Assembly (NCBI RefSeq): GCF_006980715.1
Contig: NZ_SBHN01000013.1
Coordinates: forward strand, 85,404-149,403
Reading direction: 5' to 3'
Length of the DNA stretch: 64,000 nucleotides
Origin: Telmatospirillum sp. J64-1
GTDB taxonomy: Bacteria > Pseudomonadota > Alphaproteobacteria > Rhodospirillales > Magnetospirillaceae
Shown here: positions 55,012 to 63,890 of the stretch, piece after piece
How the letters are laid out: every line of letters begins with the position of its first letter
Numbering within the stretch: position 1 is the stretch's first letter
Position numbers and translations under genes: made by a program
The notes under the pieces: generated by a model
Told to the model about the DNA's origin: nothing
Seen by the model: only the letters and a program-made list of their open reading frames with translations
Database searches by the model: none

Positions 55012-55509
55012 ATGACCGAACAGAATCCCAACCAGAACGCTCAGGGCCAGGCCGAGGGTCCGACCCTTTCCGTCAATGGCCAATATATCAAGGACCTGTC
55101 TTTCGAGGTGCCCCATGCGCCGGGCATCTTCGGCGAGCTGGCCCGTAACCAGCCCGAAATCCCGATCAATATCGACATCCGCGCCAACACGCTGCAGGAC
55201 AACGTCTACGAGGTCACCCTGCACCTGAAGGTGGACGCCAAGCTGGCGGAGAAGTCGGCCTTCATCGTGGAACTGGCCTTCGCCGGCATCTTCACCGTCA
55301 ATGTGCCGCAGGAACACCTGCAGCCCATGCTGCTGATCGAATGCCCGCGCCTGCTGTTCCCCTTCGCGCGCAACATCATCGCCGATGTGACCCGCGACGG
55401 CGGCTTCCCGCCGCTGATGCTCCAGCCCATCGACTTCGTGGCGCTGTACCGTCAGCGCATCGGCCAGATGCAGCAGGGCAACGGTAACGGCCAGACCGCC
55501 CAGGCCTGA
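55012..55509 (+). CDS. secB: protein-export chaperone SecB
   Basis: SecB keeps preproteins unfolded and delivers them to SecA. The 165-residue protein has the family's first strand LSVNGQYIKDLSFEVPHAPGIF, the acidic LHLKVDAK region and PLMLQPIDFVALY. Length and ends are typical. It is followed by a strong bidirectional terminator. Confidence 0.96.
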   Translation: MTEQNPNQNAQGQAEGPTLSVNGQYIKDLSFEVPHAPGIFGELARNQPEIPINIDIRANTLQDNVYEVTLHLKVDAKLAEKSAFIVELAFAGIFTVNVPQEHLQPMLLIECPRLLFPFARNIIADVTRDGGFPPLMLQPIDFVALYRQRIGQMQQGNGNGQTAQA

Positions 55510-55533
55510 GGCCTTTCGGCGCGTCCGTCATGA

Positions 55534-55569
55534 AAAAAGCCCCGCCGCTTTCCAGCGGCGGGGCTTTTT
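55534..55569. terminator. bidirectional rho-independent terminator
   Basis: A perfect 16-base stem (AAAAAGCCCCGCCGCT with its complement) and a TTCC loop give T-runs in both directions. It lies between convergent secB and argB. Confidence 0.92.
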
Positions 55570-55588
55570 GATGTTCTGGGCCCGGAGA

Positions 55589-56521
55589 TCAGGCCTGGTC
55601 GCGGCGGATCAGGGTGCCGACGCCGTGGGGCGTGAAGATCTCCAGCAGCACGGCATGGGGCACCCGGCCATCCAGGATGACGGCGGCGTCCACGCCCTTG
55701 TCTACGGCCTCCAGGCAGTTCTCCACCTTGGGGATCATGCCGCCGGTGATGGTGCCGTCGGCGATCAGCTGGCGGGCCTGGGTGGCGGTCATTTCCGGGA
55801 TCAGGTTCTTCTGCTTGTCCAGCACGCCGGGCACGTCGGTCAGGAACAGCAGGCGCCGAGCATTGGTCGCCCCGGCGATGGCCCCGGCGGCGGTGTCGGC
55901 GTTGATGTTGTAGGTCTCGCCGGCCATGCCCATGCCGATCGGCGCGATGACCGGGATCACGTCGCCCGCCTGCAGCGAGTCCAGGATATGGGGATTGACC
56001 TCGGCCGGTTCGCCGACGAAGCCCAGGTCGAGGACCTGCTCGATATTGCTGTCCGGGTCCTTCTTGGTGCGGCGCACCTTGCGGGCGCGGATCAGGTGGC
56101 CGTCCTTGCCCGACAGGCCGATGGCGAAGCCGCCGGCCTCGTTGATGGCGGCGACGATCTGCTTGTTGATCGAGCCTGCCAGGACCATCTCGACGATCTC
56201 GACCGTGGCCTGGTCGGTGACGCGCAGGCCGTCGACGAAGGAGGACTGTATCTTCAGCCGCTCCAGCATCTGGGCGATCTGCGGCCCGCCGCCATGCACC
56301 ACCACCGGATTGATGCCCACCTGCTTCAGCAGCACGATGTCGCGGGCGAACAGGCGCGCCAGATTCTCGTCGCCCATGGCATGGCCGCCATACTTGACCA
56401 CGATGGTGTCATCGGCGAACTGACGCATGAAGGGCAGGGCCTCGGAGAGGGTCTGGGCCTTGCGCAGCCAGACTTCGCGCTCTTCTTCAGTGCCGAGGAC
56501 CTTGTCGGTGGGCGGGGTCAT
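55589..56521 (-). CDS. argB: acetylglutamate kinase
   Basis: ArgB phosphorylates N-acetylglutamate in arginine synthesis. The 310-residue amino-acid kinase has [20 protein letters not shown] and a [13 protein letters not shown] block. The length and N-terminal extension fit the hexameric, arginine-inhibited type. It is last of rpmH-rnpA-yidD-yidC-engB-argB, 13 bases after engB. Confidence 0.96.
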   Translation of the reverse strand: MTPPTDKVLGTEEEREVWLRKAQTLSEALPFMRQFADDTIVVKYGGHAMGDENLARLFARDIVLLKQVGINPVVVHGGGPQIAQMLERLKIQSSFVDGLRVTDQATVEIVEMVLAGSINKQIVAAINEAGGFAIGLSGKDGHLIRARKVRRTKKDPDSNIEQVLDLGFVGEPAEVNPHILDSLQAGDVIPVIAPIGMGMAGETYNINADTAAGAIAGATNARRLLFLTDVPGVLDKQKNLIPEMTATQARQLIADGTITGGMIPKVENCLEAVDKGVDAAVILDGRVPHAVLLEIFTPHGVGTLIRRDQA

Positions 56522-56534
56522 GGAAGGAACTCCT

Positions 56535-57221
56535 TCAAGCGGATGGAGCGACGGGAAGTGCGAGTTCGGTCAGGGCGGCCCGCAATTCGGCAATGCCCTG
56601 CCCGGATTCGGAAGAAGTGACGAAGATTTCCGGATAGGCCGCGACGCGCCGCGAGATTTCGGCGGTCACGGTCTCGCGCATCTGTTCCAGCGGGCCGGGC
56701 TTGACCTTGTCGGCCTTGGTCAGCACCACCTGATAGACCACGGCGGCGGCGTCCAGCATGGACATGATCTCGCGGTCCACGTCCTTCAATCCGTGGCGGG
56801 CATCGACCATGACACAGGCCCGGCGCAGCACGGCGCGGCCGCGCAGATAGCCGTTCACCAGGGCGGTCCAGCGGCGGATATGGTCCTTGGGCGCCTGGGC
56901 ATAGCCATAGCCGGGCAGGTCCACCAGGGCCAGCCGTCCGCCGAGATTGAAGAAGTTGAGCTGCTGGGTGCGCCCCGGCGTGTGCGAGGTGCGCGCCAGG
57001 GTGTTGCGCCCGGTCAGGGCGTTGATCAGGCTCGACTTGCCGACATTGGAGCGTCCGGCGAAGGCGATTTCCGGCAGGTCGGCGGGCGGCAGCGAATCGA
57101 GCTTGCTGGCGCCGAAATAGAAGCGGCAGTCCTGGGCGAAGAGAAGGCGGCCGGCTTCAAGCCGGGCCGCCGCCTCTTGTTCGGGACTCCGTTCGGGAGG
57201 GGTGGGGTCGGGCGCCGTCAT
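56535..57221 (-). CDS. engB: ribosome biogenesis GTP-binding protein EngB (YsxC/YihA)
   Basis: EngB is a GTPase needed for 50S assembly. The 228-residue protein has G1 [10 protein letters not shown]3 DLPGYG and G4 TKADK. A roughly 40-residue N-terminal extension is polar. It starts four bases after yidC and is followed by argB. Confidence 0.95.
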   Translation of the reverse strand: MTAPDPTPPERSPEQEAAARLEAGRLLFAQDCRFYFGASKLDSLPPADLPEIAFAGRSNVGKSSLINALTGRNTLARTSHTPGRTQQLNFFNLGGRLALVDLPGYGYAQAPKDHIRRWTALVNGYLRGRAVLRRACVMVDARHGLKDVDREIMSMLDAAAVVYQVVLTKADKVKPGPLEQMRETVTAEISRRVAAYPEIFVTSSESGQGIAELRAALTELALPVAPSA

Positions 57222-57225
57222 GGCG

Positions 57226-58935
57226 TCAGATCTTCACCCCGGCCCGGCGCATGATGATCCACTGCTGCAGGATCGACAGCGAGTTGCTCCATGCCCAGTA
57301 GATCACCAGACCGGCGGGGAAGGTCGCCAGCAGGAAGGTGAAGACGATGGGCAGGATCTGGAACATCTTGACCTGGATCGGGTCGGTGGGCTGCGGGTTC
57401 AGGCGCTGCTGCAGCCACATGGTGAAGCCCATGATCAGCGGCCAGATACCGATCATCAGGAAGCTTGGCGGATCCCACGGGATCAGGCCGAACAGGTTGA
57501 AGATGCTGGTCGGATCGGGGGCCGAGAGGTCCTGGATCCAGCCGAAGAAAGGCGCATGGCGCATTTCGATGGTGACGAACAGCACCTTGTAGAGGGCGAA
57601 GAAGATCGGGATCTGGACCAGGACCGGCAAGCAGCCCGAGACCGGATTGACCTTTTCCCGCTTATACAGCGCCATCATCTCCTGGTTCAGGCGCATCTTG
57701 TCGTCCTTGAAGCGTTCCTGCAGCTTCTTCAGCTCGGGCTGCAGGGCCTTCATCTTGGTCATGGCCTTGTAGGACTTGTTCGCCAGCGGGAACAGGATGG
57801 CCTTGATCAGGACGGTGATGATCAGGATGGCGATGCCGAAATTGCCGACCGCGTCATAGATGATCTTGAGCAGCTGGAAGAACGGCTTGGTCATGAAATA
57901 GAACCAGCCGAAATCGATCGCCAGGTCGAAGCGGTCGATGCCGTATTGCTCGGAATAGCCGTCCAGCAGGTCCAGTTCCTTGGCGCCGGCGAACAGACGG
58001 CCGGTATTGGTGATCGTCTCGCCCGGGGCGACCTGCTGGCCCGCGCCCAGATAGTCGAACTGGAAGCGTTCCTCGGCACCGGCGGGGCGGCGATGGGAGA
58101 AGGTGGCGCGGACCTCTTCGTCCTGGTTCGGCGCCAGGGCGACCAGCCAGTACTTGTCGGTGATGCCGATCCAGCCGCCGGTCGAGGTGTGCTCGATGCG
58201 GCCCTGTTCGGCCAGGTCGCTGTAGCTGGGTTCGCGCAGCGTGCCGTTGAACACGCCGATCGGGCCTTCATGCAGGATGAAGAAGCCCTCGGTCGCCGGG
58301 CGCGACACGCGCGAGGCCAAGCCGTAGGGATAGAGCGTGACCGGGGCCTCGCCCTGGTTCTCGACCGTCTGGGTGATCGTGAACATGTAGTTCTCGTCCA
58401 CCTCGAAGCGGCGGACGAAGATCAGGCCCTGGCCGTTGTCCCAGGTCAGCACCACCGGGCTGTCCGGGCGCAGCATGTTGCCCTCGGCGCTCCAGACGGT
58501 GTCGGGGCCGGGCACGGGGATGCTGGGATCGGCGGGCGTCCAGCCGAATTCGGCGAAATAGGGCGTGGCGCTGCCGACCGGATTGAGCAGCCGGATTTCC
58601 GGGCTGTTGGGGTCGGGCGTCTCGCGGTAGTCGATCAGCGTCAGGTCGTCCAGACGGCCGCCATGCAGGTTGATCGAGCCGTGCAGGCGCGGCGTGTCGA
58701 TGCGTACGCGCTCGGCCTGGGCCAGGGCGGCCTGACGGTCCACCACGGTCGGCGCCTGGGGCTGGGCGGGGGCCAGCGGAACGGGAGAGCCGGGCGCAGG
58801 CGCGACGGCATCGGGCGCGGCCTCGCTCGTCTCCGGCTGCGGCGGTGGCTGATCCGGTGCGAACAGCAGCTGGAACCCCAGCATGATCGCAATGGAGAGG
58901 ACGATGGCGAGGATCAGGTTGCGCTGTTCAGTCAT
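57226..58935 (-). CDS. yidC: membrane protein insertase YidC
   Basis: YidC inserts and folds inner-membrane proteins, alone or with SecYEG. The 569-residue gram-negative form has an N-terminal signal anchor (residues 7-25), a Pro/Ala-rich linker, a large periplasmic beta domain (about 60-345) and five C-terminal helices with KSYKAMTKMKALQPELK and the PVSGCLPVLVQIPIFFALYKVL segment. It lies between yidD and engB. Confidence 0.96.
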   Translation of the reverse strand: MTEQRNLILAIVLSIAIMLGFQLLFAPDQPPPQPETSEAAPDAVAPAPGSPVPLAPAQPQAPTVVDRQAALAQAERVRIDTPRLHGSINLHGGRLDDLTLIDYRETPDPNSPEIRLLNPVGSATPYFAEFGWTPADPSIPVPGPDTVWSAEGNMLRPDSPVVLTWDNGQGLIFVRRFEVDENYMFTITQTVENQGEAPVTLYPYGLASRVSRPATEGFFILHEGPIGVFNGTLREPSYSDLAEQGRIEHTSTGGWIGITDKYWLVALAPNQDEEVRATFSHRRPAGAEERFQFDYLGAGQQVAPGETITNTGRLFAGAKELDLLDGYSEQYGIDRFDLAIDFGWFYFMTKPFFQLLKIIYDAVGNFGIAILIITVLIKAILFPLANKSYKAMTKMKALQPELKKLQERFKDDKMRLNQEMMALYKREKVNPVSGCLPVLVQIPIFFALYKVLFVTIEMRHAPFFGWIQDLSAPDPTSIFNLFGLIPWDPPSFLMIGIWPLIMGFTMWLQQRLNPQPTDPIQVKMFQILPIVFTFLLATFPAGLVIYWAWSNSLSILQQWIIMRRAGVKI

Positions 58936-58971
58936 GTCATCCTATCCGGGGATGCCGGAGGCGGTTGTCGT

Positions 58972-59247
58972 TCAGGAATGCCGGCCGCAGCAGCCTTGGC
59001 CGTGATGGTGGTGCTGCGTATCCCGCTTGGGAGGCACCGGGTCGAAACCCGATCCGCCCCAGGGATGGCAACGGGCGATACGGCGGAAGGCAAGCCAGCC
59101 GCCCCGCAAGGCGCCGTGGGTCGCGATGGCTTCCAGCGCATATTGCGAGCAGCTGGGCGCGTAGCGGCAACTCGGCGGCAGAAGCGGCGAGAGAAAAAGC
59201 TGGTAGGCGCGAATGGCTGCGCGCATCAGCACGCCGGCGGGACTCAT
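58972..59247 (-). CDS. yidD: membrane protein insertion efficiency factor YidD
   Basis: YidD helps YidC-dependent insertion. The 91-residue protein has [27 protein letters not shown] and [14 protein letters not shown], both hallmarks, and ends in a His/Cys-rich tail. Its ATG overlaps the rnpA stop by four bases. Confidence 0.95.
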   Translation of the reverse strand: MSPAGVLMRAAIRAYQLFLSPLLPPSCRYAPSCSQYALEAIATHGALRGGWLAFRRIARCHPWGGSGFDPVPPKRDTQHHHHGQGCCGRHS

Positions 59248-59702
59248 CGCCTGTCACCCTCCCTTGTCGCCCCCTCGTCGGGCGTTGGTTTGCCATCGGA
59301 CACGGCATGTCTGCCGGAGGAAGAGGCATCCCCCTCGGCATCGCGCCATGCGCCCAGACGTTTTAACGCCGTTTGCAAATCCTGCAACAACAGTTCGAAG
59401 GGACGTCGCAAGGTTTCTTGCCGGCCGATCAGGACATAATCCTGTCCGGGCTTGGCATTGCGCGGCATCAGAAGGTCGGCGGCCGCTTTCAGGCGACGGC
59501 GCGCACGATTTCGCTCTACTGCATTGCCGACCTTGCGGCTGCACGTAAAGCCAAGCCGCACACCGACATCAGCGCCAGGAGGTGGCGCCGTGTCGGCAGG
59601 TGCGGTCTGAAGGATCAATCCTGGGGCGGCCCATTTTCGGCGTTTAGCGGCAACTCGGAGGAAATCCTTGCGCCGCTTCAGCCGATCAACCGCCAAGGAC
59701 AT
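59244..59702 (-). CDS. rnpA: ribonuclease P protein component
   Basis: RnpA is the protein subunit of the tRNA 5'-processing ribozyme. The 152-residue protein has [34 protein letters not shown] (the RNR motif) and a longer, charged C-terminus than E. coli. It starts two bases after the rpmH stop and overlaps yidD. Confidence 0.95.
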   Translation of the reverse strand: MSLAVDRLKRRKDFLRVAAKRRKWAAPGLILQTAPADTAPPPGADVGVRLGFTCSRKVGNAVERNRARRRLKAAADLLMPRNAKPGQDYVLIGRQETLRRPFELLLQDLQTALKRLGAWRDAEGDASSSGRHAVSDGKPTPDEGATREGDRR

Positions 59703-59704
59703 CC

Positions 59705-59839
59705 TTAGGCGGAAAGACGCTTACGGCCCTGGGCACGGCGGTTCGCGATGACGCGGCGACCACCAACGGTGGCCATGCGGGCGCGGAAACCGTGACGGCG
59801 GGCACGGACAAGCTTGCTGGGTTGATAGGTACGCTTCAC
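59705..59839 (-). CDS. rpmH: 50S ribosomal protein L34
   Basis: The 44-residue, arginine/lysine-rich protein begins MKRTYQPSK and ends GRKRLSA, with HGFRARMAT in the middle, a full match to L34. The start codon is GTG at 59839, preceded by GGAG nine bases upstream. It is the first gene of the leftward operon. No dnaA or origin-like sequence accompanies it here. Confidence 0.96.
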   Translation of the reverse strand: MKRTYQPSKLVRARRHGFRARMATVGGRRVIANRRAQGRKRLSA

Positions 59840-60093
59840 TGTCCCAACTCCGATCAGGCATCTGGACGAAAAATAAGCCCCGCTGTATACGGGCTTGCGG
59901 CCTGGGAGTCAACGCGAGTCGCGCATCTTCTCCCCTATCGCCTCTCGCCCCGGCCAGACGGGCTGTGATACAAGGCGCCATCGCGCTTTGTCGAGAGGGA
60001 TACCCTGGCGTTGCCGCAGGTGCCTCCTTATTCCTTATAGCCCAATCTTCGCAAGGGCGGACAAACGACGGTTCGCAGGAGCCACGAAACAAG

Positions 60094-60936
60094 ATGATGG
60101 ATGGTAATGTGACGGCATCCCGGCGCGAAAGGGAGTTGCCGACGGAAGGACCCATTGCCCGCCTGGGGGCCTGGGTCGAAGGCAAGGCGTTCCAGCGTTT
60201 CATCGTGACGCTGATCATCCTCAATGCCATTTCCCTGGGCCTTGAGACCTCGGCCACGGTGATGGAGGCGGTGGGGCCGGTGCTGCGCGCCTTCGACTCT
60301 ATCGTGCTGGGTATTTTCTGCTTCGAGATCGGTGCCAAGCTGGCCTGGCGGCGTCTGGGCTTCTTCCGCAACGGCTGGAACGTCTTCGACATCGTGATCG
60401 TCGGCATCGCCCTGCTGCCGGCCACCGGGCCGCTGGCGGTGCTGCGCGCCCTGCGCGTGCTGCGCCTGTTGCGCCTGCTGTCGGTGGTGCCGCAGATGCG
60501 CCGGGTGATCGGTGCCCTGCTGCATGCTATTCCGGGCATGACCACGGTGCTGGCGATCATCCTGCTGCTCTTCTATGTCGGGGCGGTGCTGTCCACCAAG
60601 CTGTTCGGCGCCTCCTTCGAGGACTGGTTCGGCACGATCGGGCGGTCCATGTACACCCTCTTCCAGGTGATGACGCTGGAATCCTGGTCCATGGGCATCG
60701 TGCGGCCGGTGATGGAGCAATATCCCTATGCCTGGATGTTCTTCCTGCCCTTCATCATGGTGACCACCTTCGCCGTCCTGAACCTGTTCGTCGGGATCGT
60801 GGTCGATGCCATGCGCGAGGTGCATGCCGAGGAGGAGAGCGAGGTCCTGGACAAGGAGCCGGACCTGGCGAGCGAGGTCCGCGCCCTGCGGGCGGAACTG
60901 GCCGAACTGAAGGCCATGCTCCAGGACCGCCGCTAA
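60094..60936 (+). CDS. NaChBac-like voltage-gated ion channel
   Basis: The 280-residue protein is a single six-helix channel subunit. The S4 voltage sensor carries arginines every third residue (R118, R121, R124, R127 in LRALRVLRLLRLL). The pore has the selectivity filter TLESW at 194-198, the signature of bacterial sodium channels. S5 and S6 flank it, and a coiled coil (245-280) should assemble the tetramer. ATG 60094 is chosen from AGGAG upstream; the open frame before it is not channel-like. It likely passes Na+ for motility, pH or chemotactic signalling. Confidence 0.9.
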   Translation: MMDGNVTASRRERELPTEGPIARLGAWVEGKAFQRFIVTLIILNAISLGLETSATVMEAVGPVLRAFDSIVLGIFCFEIGAKLAWRRLGFFRNGWNVFDIVIVGIALLPATGPLAVLRALRVLRLLRLLSVVPQMRRVIGALLHAIPGMTTVLAIILLLFYVGAVLSTKLFGASFEDWFGTIGRSMYTLFQVMTLESWSMGIVRPVMEQYPYAWMFFLPFIMVTTFAVLNLFVGIVVDAMREVHAEEESEVLDKEPDLASEVRALRAELAELKAMLQDRR

Positions 60937-61088
60937 GGCCTCATGTTCCCGGCCGGGCCTGCGTCTCCGCGCGCCCGGCCGCGGCCTGACGGGATGGGCT
61001 TCCTTCCATCTCGTCCCGCATGAGGCGGTGCACGCCACCTCTTCGTGCTGCGTCTCGCCCTCTTTTTCTCTTTCCGGTTGGACAATTT

Positions 61089-61130
61089 CGCCGTCCCGCC
61101 CTGCTGGGACGGCGGTGGCGCGCCTATATT
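61089..61130 (+). promoter_or_regulatory. palindrome next to a TATATT -10 element
   Basis: CGCCGTCCC (61089-61097) and GGGACGGCG (61106-61114) are perfect 9-base arms. TATATT (61125-61130) follows and is a good -10 for the oxidoreductase gene, but no matching -35 is seen. This fits a regulated promoter. The rest of the 287-bp gap shows no gene. Confidence 0.4.
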
Positions 61131-61223
61131 CTCGCCACAGTGTTGGGGATCATTCCTGGGAGCGTGATCCGTGCCGGGCTGCCGGTGGCCAACCCCCACA
61201 AAGAAAAGGAAAGGGAGAAGCTC

Positions 61224-62657
61224 ATGGCTGAAAATCTGACCCCCGAACTTTGCGTCATCGGCGCCGGTGCCGCCGGATTGTCGGTCGCCTCCGGAGCGGC
61301 CCGCCTGGGTGCATCGGTGGTGCTGGTGGAGAAGGGGGCGATGGGCGGTGACCGCCTCAATACCGGCTGTGTGCCCTCCAAGGCCCTGCTGGCCTGCGCC
61401 AGGGCGGTCCATGACGTGCGCAACGCCGGACGCTTCGGCGTCTCGACCGGCGAGGTCTCGGTGGATTTCGCCCAGGTGAAGGCGCATCTGCACGGGGTCA
61501 TGCGGACGCTGGCGGAAAAGGATTCGGCCGGCCGTTTCGAGGAGCTGGGCGTGCAGGTGACCCAGGGAACCGCCCGCTTCACCGCCCCGGGGCAAATCCG
61601 CGTGGGAGAGACCACCATCCGCGCCCGCCGCTTCGTCATCGCCACCGGCGGCAAGCCGAAGATTCCGGCGATCGAGGGCCTGGACCAGACGCCTTTCCTG
61701 ACCAACGAGACGATCTTCGCCCTGGACCGGCTGCCCCGTCATCTGCTGGTCCTGGGCGGCGGTGCGACGGGCGTGGAGCTGGCCCAGGCCTTCCGCCGCC
61801 TGGGATCGGCCGTCACGCTGATCGAGGCCGGGCTGCGCATCCTGCCCGAGGCCGATGCCGACCTTGCGGCCATGCTGCGCGATCGCCTGCGCGACGAGGG
61901 CGTGGATGTGGTCGAGAACATGCTGGTCACGGCGGCCCGCCCGGCGGGCGAGGGCGCGGCGCTGATCCTGCAGGGCCAGGGCGGCAGGATGGTCGAGGCC
62001 GAGGGCTCGCATCTGCTGCTCGCCACCGGGCGGATGCCCGACCTGGAGGAATTGCGGCCCGACGACGGCGGCATCCATTTCCAGGATGACGGCATCCTGG
62101 TGGACGAGGGGCTGCGGACCAACGACCCGAACGTCTTCGCCGTGGGCGATGCCGTGGCCGGGGCGCCGCGCTTCGCCCATGTGGCGAACTGGCATGCCGC
62201 GCAGGTGCTGCGGCGCATGTTCTTCCGCCTGCCGGTCAGGCTGGATTACACGGAAGTTCCCGCCGTGGTCTATGGCGACCCCGAACTGGCCTGGGTCGGG
62301 TTGGACGAGGAAACCGCCCTGCGCCGCTACGAGGATGTGCGGATCGAACGCTATGGCTTCGCCGAGACCGACCGCGCCTGGTGCGACGGCCGCACCGAGG
62401 GGCAGGTCAAGATCGTCGCCACGCGGCGCGGCAAGGTACTGGGCGCGGCGATCCTGGGCCAGCGGGCGGGGGAACTGATCCAGCCCTGGGTAGCGGCGGT
62501 GCGCGGCAGCCTCGGCCTGAAGGACATGGCCGAAATGGTGGTACCCTATCCCACGCTGGCGGAGGCCTCGAAACAGGCCGCCGGGAAATTCTTTGAACCT
62601 ATGGTTTTCTCGGACAAGGCCAAGGGTGTGGCACGGTTGCTGGGAAAGCTGCCCTGA
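61224..62657 (+). CDS. pyridine nucleotide-disulfide oxidoreductase family protein lacking one redox cysteine
   Basis: The 477-residue flavoprotein is of the MerA/lipoamide-dehydrogenase group. It has the FAD motif GAGAAG (13-18), NAD motif LGGGATGVELAQ (near 180), an FAVGDAVAG segment and a C-terminal dimerisation domain with VPYPTLAEASKQ as in MerA. The active site reads GGDRLNTGCVPSK, so the first cysteine of CxxxxC is Arg44 (CGC codon) and only Cys49 remains. Disulfide-type catalysis should be impaired. ATG 61224 follows GGGAGAAGC. Substrate unknown. Confidence 0.88.
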   Translation: MAENLTPELCVIGAGAAGLSVASGAARLGASVVLVEKGAMGGDRLNTGCVPSKALLACARAVHDVRNAGRFGVSTGEVSVDFAQVKAHLHGVMRTLAEKDSAGRFEELGVQVTQGTARFTAPGQIRVGETTIRARRFVIATGGKPKIPAIEGLDQTPFLTNETIFALDRLPRHLLVLGGGATGVELAQAFRRLGSAVTLIEAGLRILPEADADLAAMLRDRLRDEGVDVVENMLVTAARPAGEGAALILQGQGGRMVEAEGSHLLLATGRMPDLEELRPDDGGIHFQDDGILVDEGLRTNDPNVFAVGDAVAGAPRFAHVANWHAAQVLRRMFFRLPVRLDYTEVPAVVYGDPELAWVGLDEETALRRYEDVRIERYGFAETDRAWCDGRTEGQVKIVATRRGKVLGAAILGQRAGELIQPWVAAVRGSLGLKDMAEMVVPYPTLAEASKQAAGKFFEPMVFSDKAKGVARLLGKLP

Positions 62658-62779
62658 GGCCCGGAAAAGCGGCTTTCCCGAAAGGGAAGGCCGCGTCAGG
62701 ACGATTCCGTTTTGAGATGACGCGGCAGATAGGCTAAAAAGCGCCGAGACATTCCCACATCATCTTTAGGGAGACGGCG

Positions 62780-62983
62780 GTGAAGTATATCGACAGCTGG
62801 GTCATGGGGATTATCGCGGTCATCGCCGGCATGGCCGGCCTGCTGCTGGCGTCGCGCGCCGTGGACGGCATGATGTCCTTCGTCGGCATGTCCCTGGCGA
62901 TCGGCGCCTTCCTGTTCGTGATGACGCTGATCGCGCAGAACCCGACCTCGGAAGACCTCGACGCCGATGGCGGCCACGCCTGA
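62780..62983 (+). CDS. small two-helix membrane protein
   Basis: The 67-residue protein starts with GTG after GGGAGACGGC and has two hydrophobic helices, about residues 7-24 and 33-52, joined by a short loop. The tail is acidic (EDLDADGG). It lies 12 bases before the methyltransferase gene in the same direction. I do not recognise it. Ribosome site and packing support coding. Confidence 0.7.
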   Translation: MKYIDSWVMGIIAVIAGMAGLLLASRAVDGMMSFVGMSLAIGAFLFVMTLIAQNPTSEDLDADGGHA

Positions 62984-62994
62984 GGACATGACCG

Positions 62995-63774
62995 ATGCGC
63001 TGGGACCCGGCAGTCTATGAGAGCTATGCCGGGCCCAGGCTGAGGCCCGTCCTCGACCTGATCGGGCGCATCCCGCTGGAGGCGCCCGCCAGGATCTGGG
63101 ACCTGGGATGCGGAACCGGCAGCGGCACGCATCTTCTCGCCCGGCGCTGGCCGGAGGCCCGCGTCACCGGGCTGGATTCCTCGCCCGACATGCTTGCCCG
63201 CGCCGCCGCTCAGGCGGAAGGCGGCAGGATCGACTGGCAGCGCGGGGATATCGCCTCCTGGCATCCCGACCAGCCGCCCGACCTGATCTTTTCCAATGCC
63301 GCGCTGCAATGGCTGGACGGCCATGAACGGCTTTTCCCCCGCCTGTTCGGTACCTTGGCGCCCGGCGGTGTCCTGGCGGTGCAGATGCCCCGCAATCACG
63401 CCGCGCCTTCCCATCAAGCGATTCTCGATGCCGTCCGCTCAGGCCCCTGGCGGCAGCGCCTGACGCCGCTGCTGCGTGTCCAGCCCGTGGCCGAACCGGC
63501 GCGCTACCATGACTGGCTGAGCCCTTTGGCAGCCGGTCTGGACCTGTGGGAAACGGAATATCTGCACGTGCTGAGCGGCGAGGATCCGGTTCTGAACTGG
63601 ATGTCCTCCACCGCCCTGGCCCCTTTCCTCCAGGCTCTGGACGGGGCGGAACGCGACGCCTTCCGCGCCGATTGCGCCGCCCGCCTGCGCGAGGCTTATC
63701 CGCCCGGAAGCGACGGCAAGACCCTGTTCCCGTTCCGCCGGCTGTTCCTGCTGGCGCGCAAGGCGCAGGCGTAA
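62995..63774 (+). CDS. tam: trans-aconitate 2-methyltransferase-like SAM enzyme
   Basis: Tam methylates trans-aconitate, a toxic by-product of aconitase. The 259-residue class I methyltransferase has WDPAVYESYAGPRLRPVLDL at the start, SAM motif WDLGCGTGSGT, GLDSSPDML and FSNAALQWLDGH, all close to the Tam pattern. The LRPVLDLI-PA-LG arrangement favours Tam over other small methyltransferases, but substrate is inferred. Confidence 0.87.
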   Translation: MRWDPAVYESYAGPRLRPVLDLIGRIPLEAPARIWDLGCGTGSGTHLLARRWPEARVTGLDSSPDMLARAAAQAEGGRIDWQRGDIASWHPDQPPDLIFSNAALQWLDGHERLFPRLFGTLAPGGVLAVQMPRNHAAPSHQAILDAVRSGPWRQRLTPLLRVQPVAEPARYHDWLSPLAAGLDLWETEYLHVLSGEDPVLNWMSSTALAPFLQALDGAERDAFRADCAARLREAYPPGSDGKTLFPFRRLFLLARKAQA

Positions 63775-63808
63775 GCGGGCTCTGTCCGAACCCGTCAAGC
63801 GGCCCCCC

Positions 63809-63890
63809 ATCCTTCGAGACGACCGCTTCGCGGTCTCCTCAGGATGAGGCTACTTTTTCTTTTTATTTTAAAGAAATAGACCTCATGCTG
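63809..63890. repeat. repeat family 2 copy, truncated
   Basis: The left hairpin (CATCCTTCGAGACGACC to GGTCTCCTCAGGATG) and the AT-rich middle are present, and the right half begins ACCTCATGCTG but then changes to unrelated sequence at about 63891. The other full copies continue with GAGGAGCCGC and GTCTCGAAG. The break coincides with the likely left end of an insertion sequence. Confidence 0.75.

Noticed and set aside
57202..59439. A 745-codon open frame on the plus strand opposite yidC, yidD and rnpA
   Set aside because: Antisense to three firmly identified genes, with a repetitive shadow composition and no domain.
59840..60093. Possible replication origin next to rpmH
   Set aside because: No dnaA gene, no cluster of DnaA boxes and no AT-rich unwinding region were seen; rpmH is often far from the origin in alphaproteobacteria.
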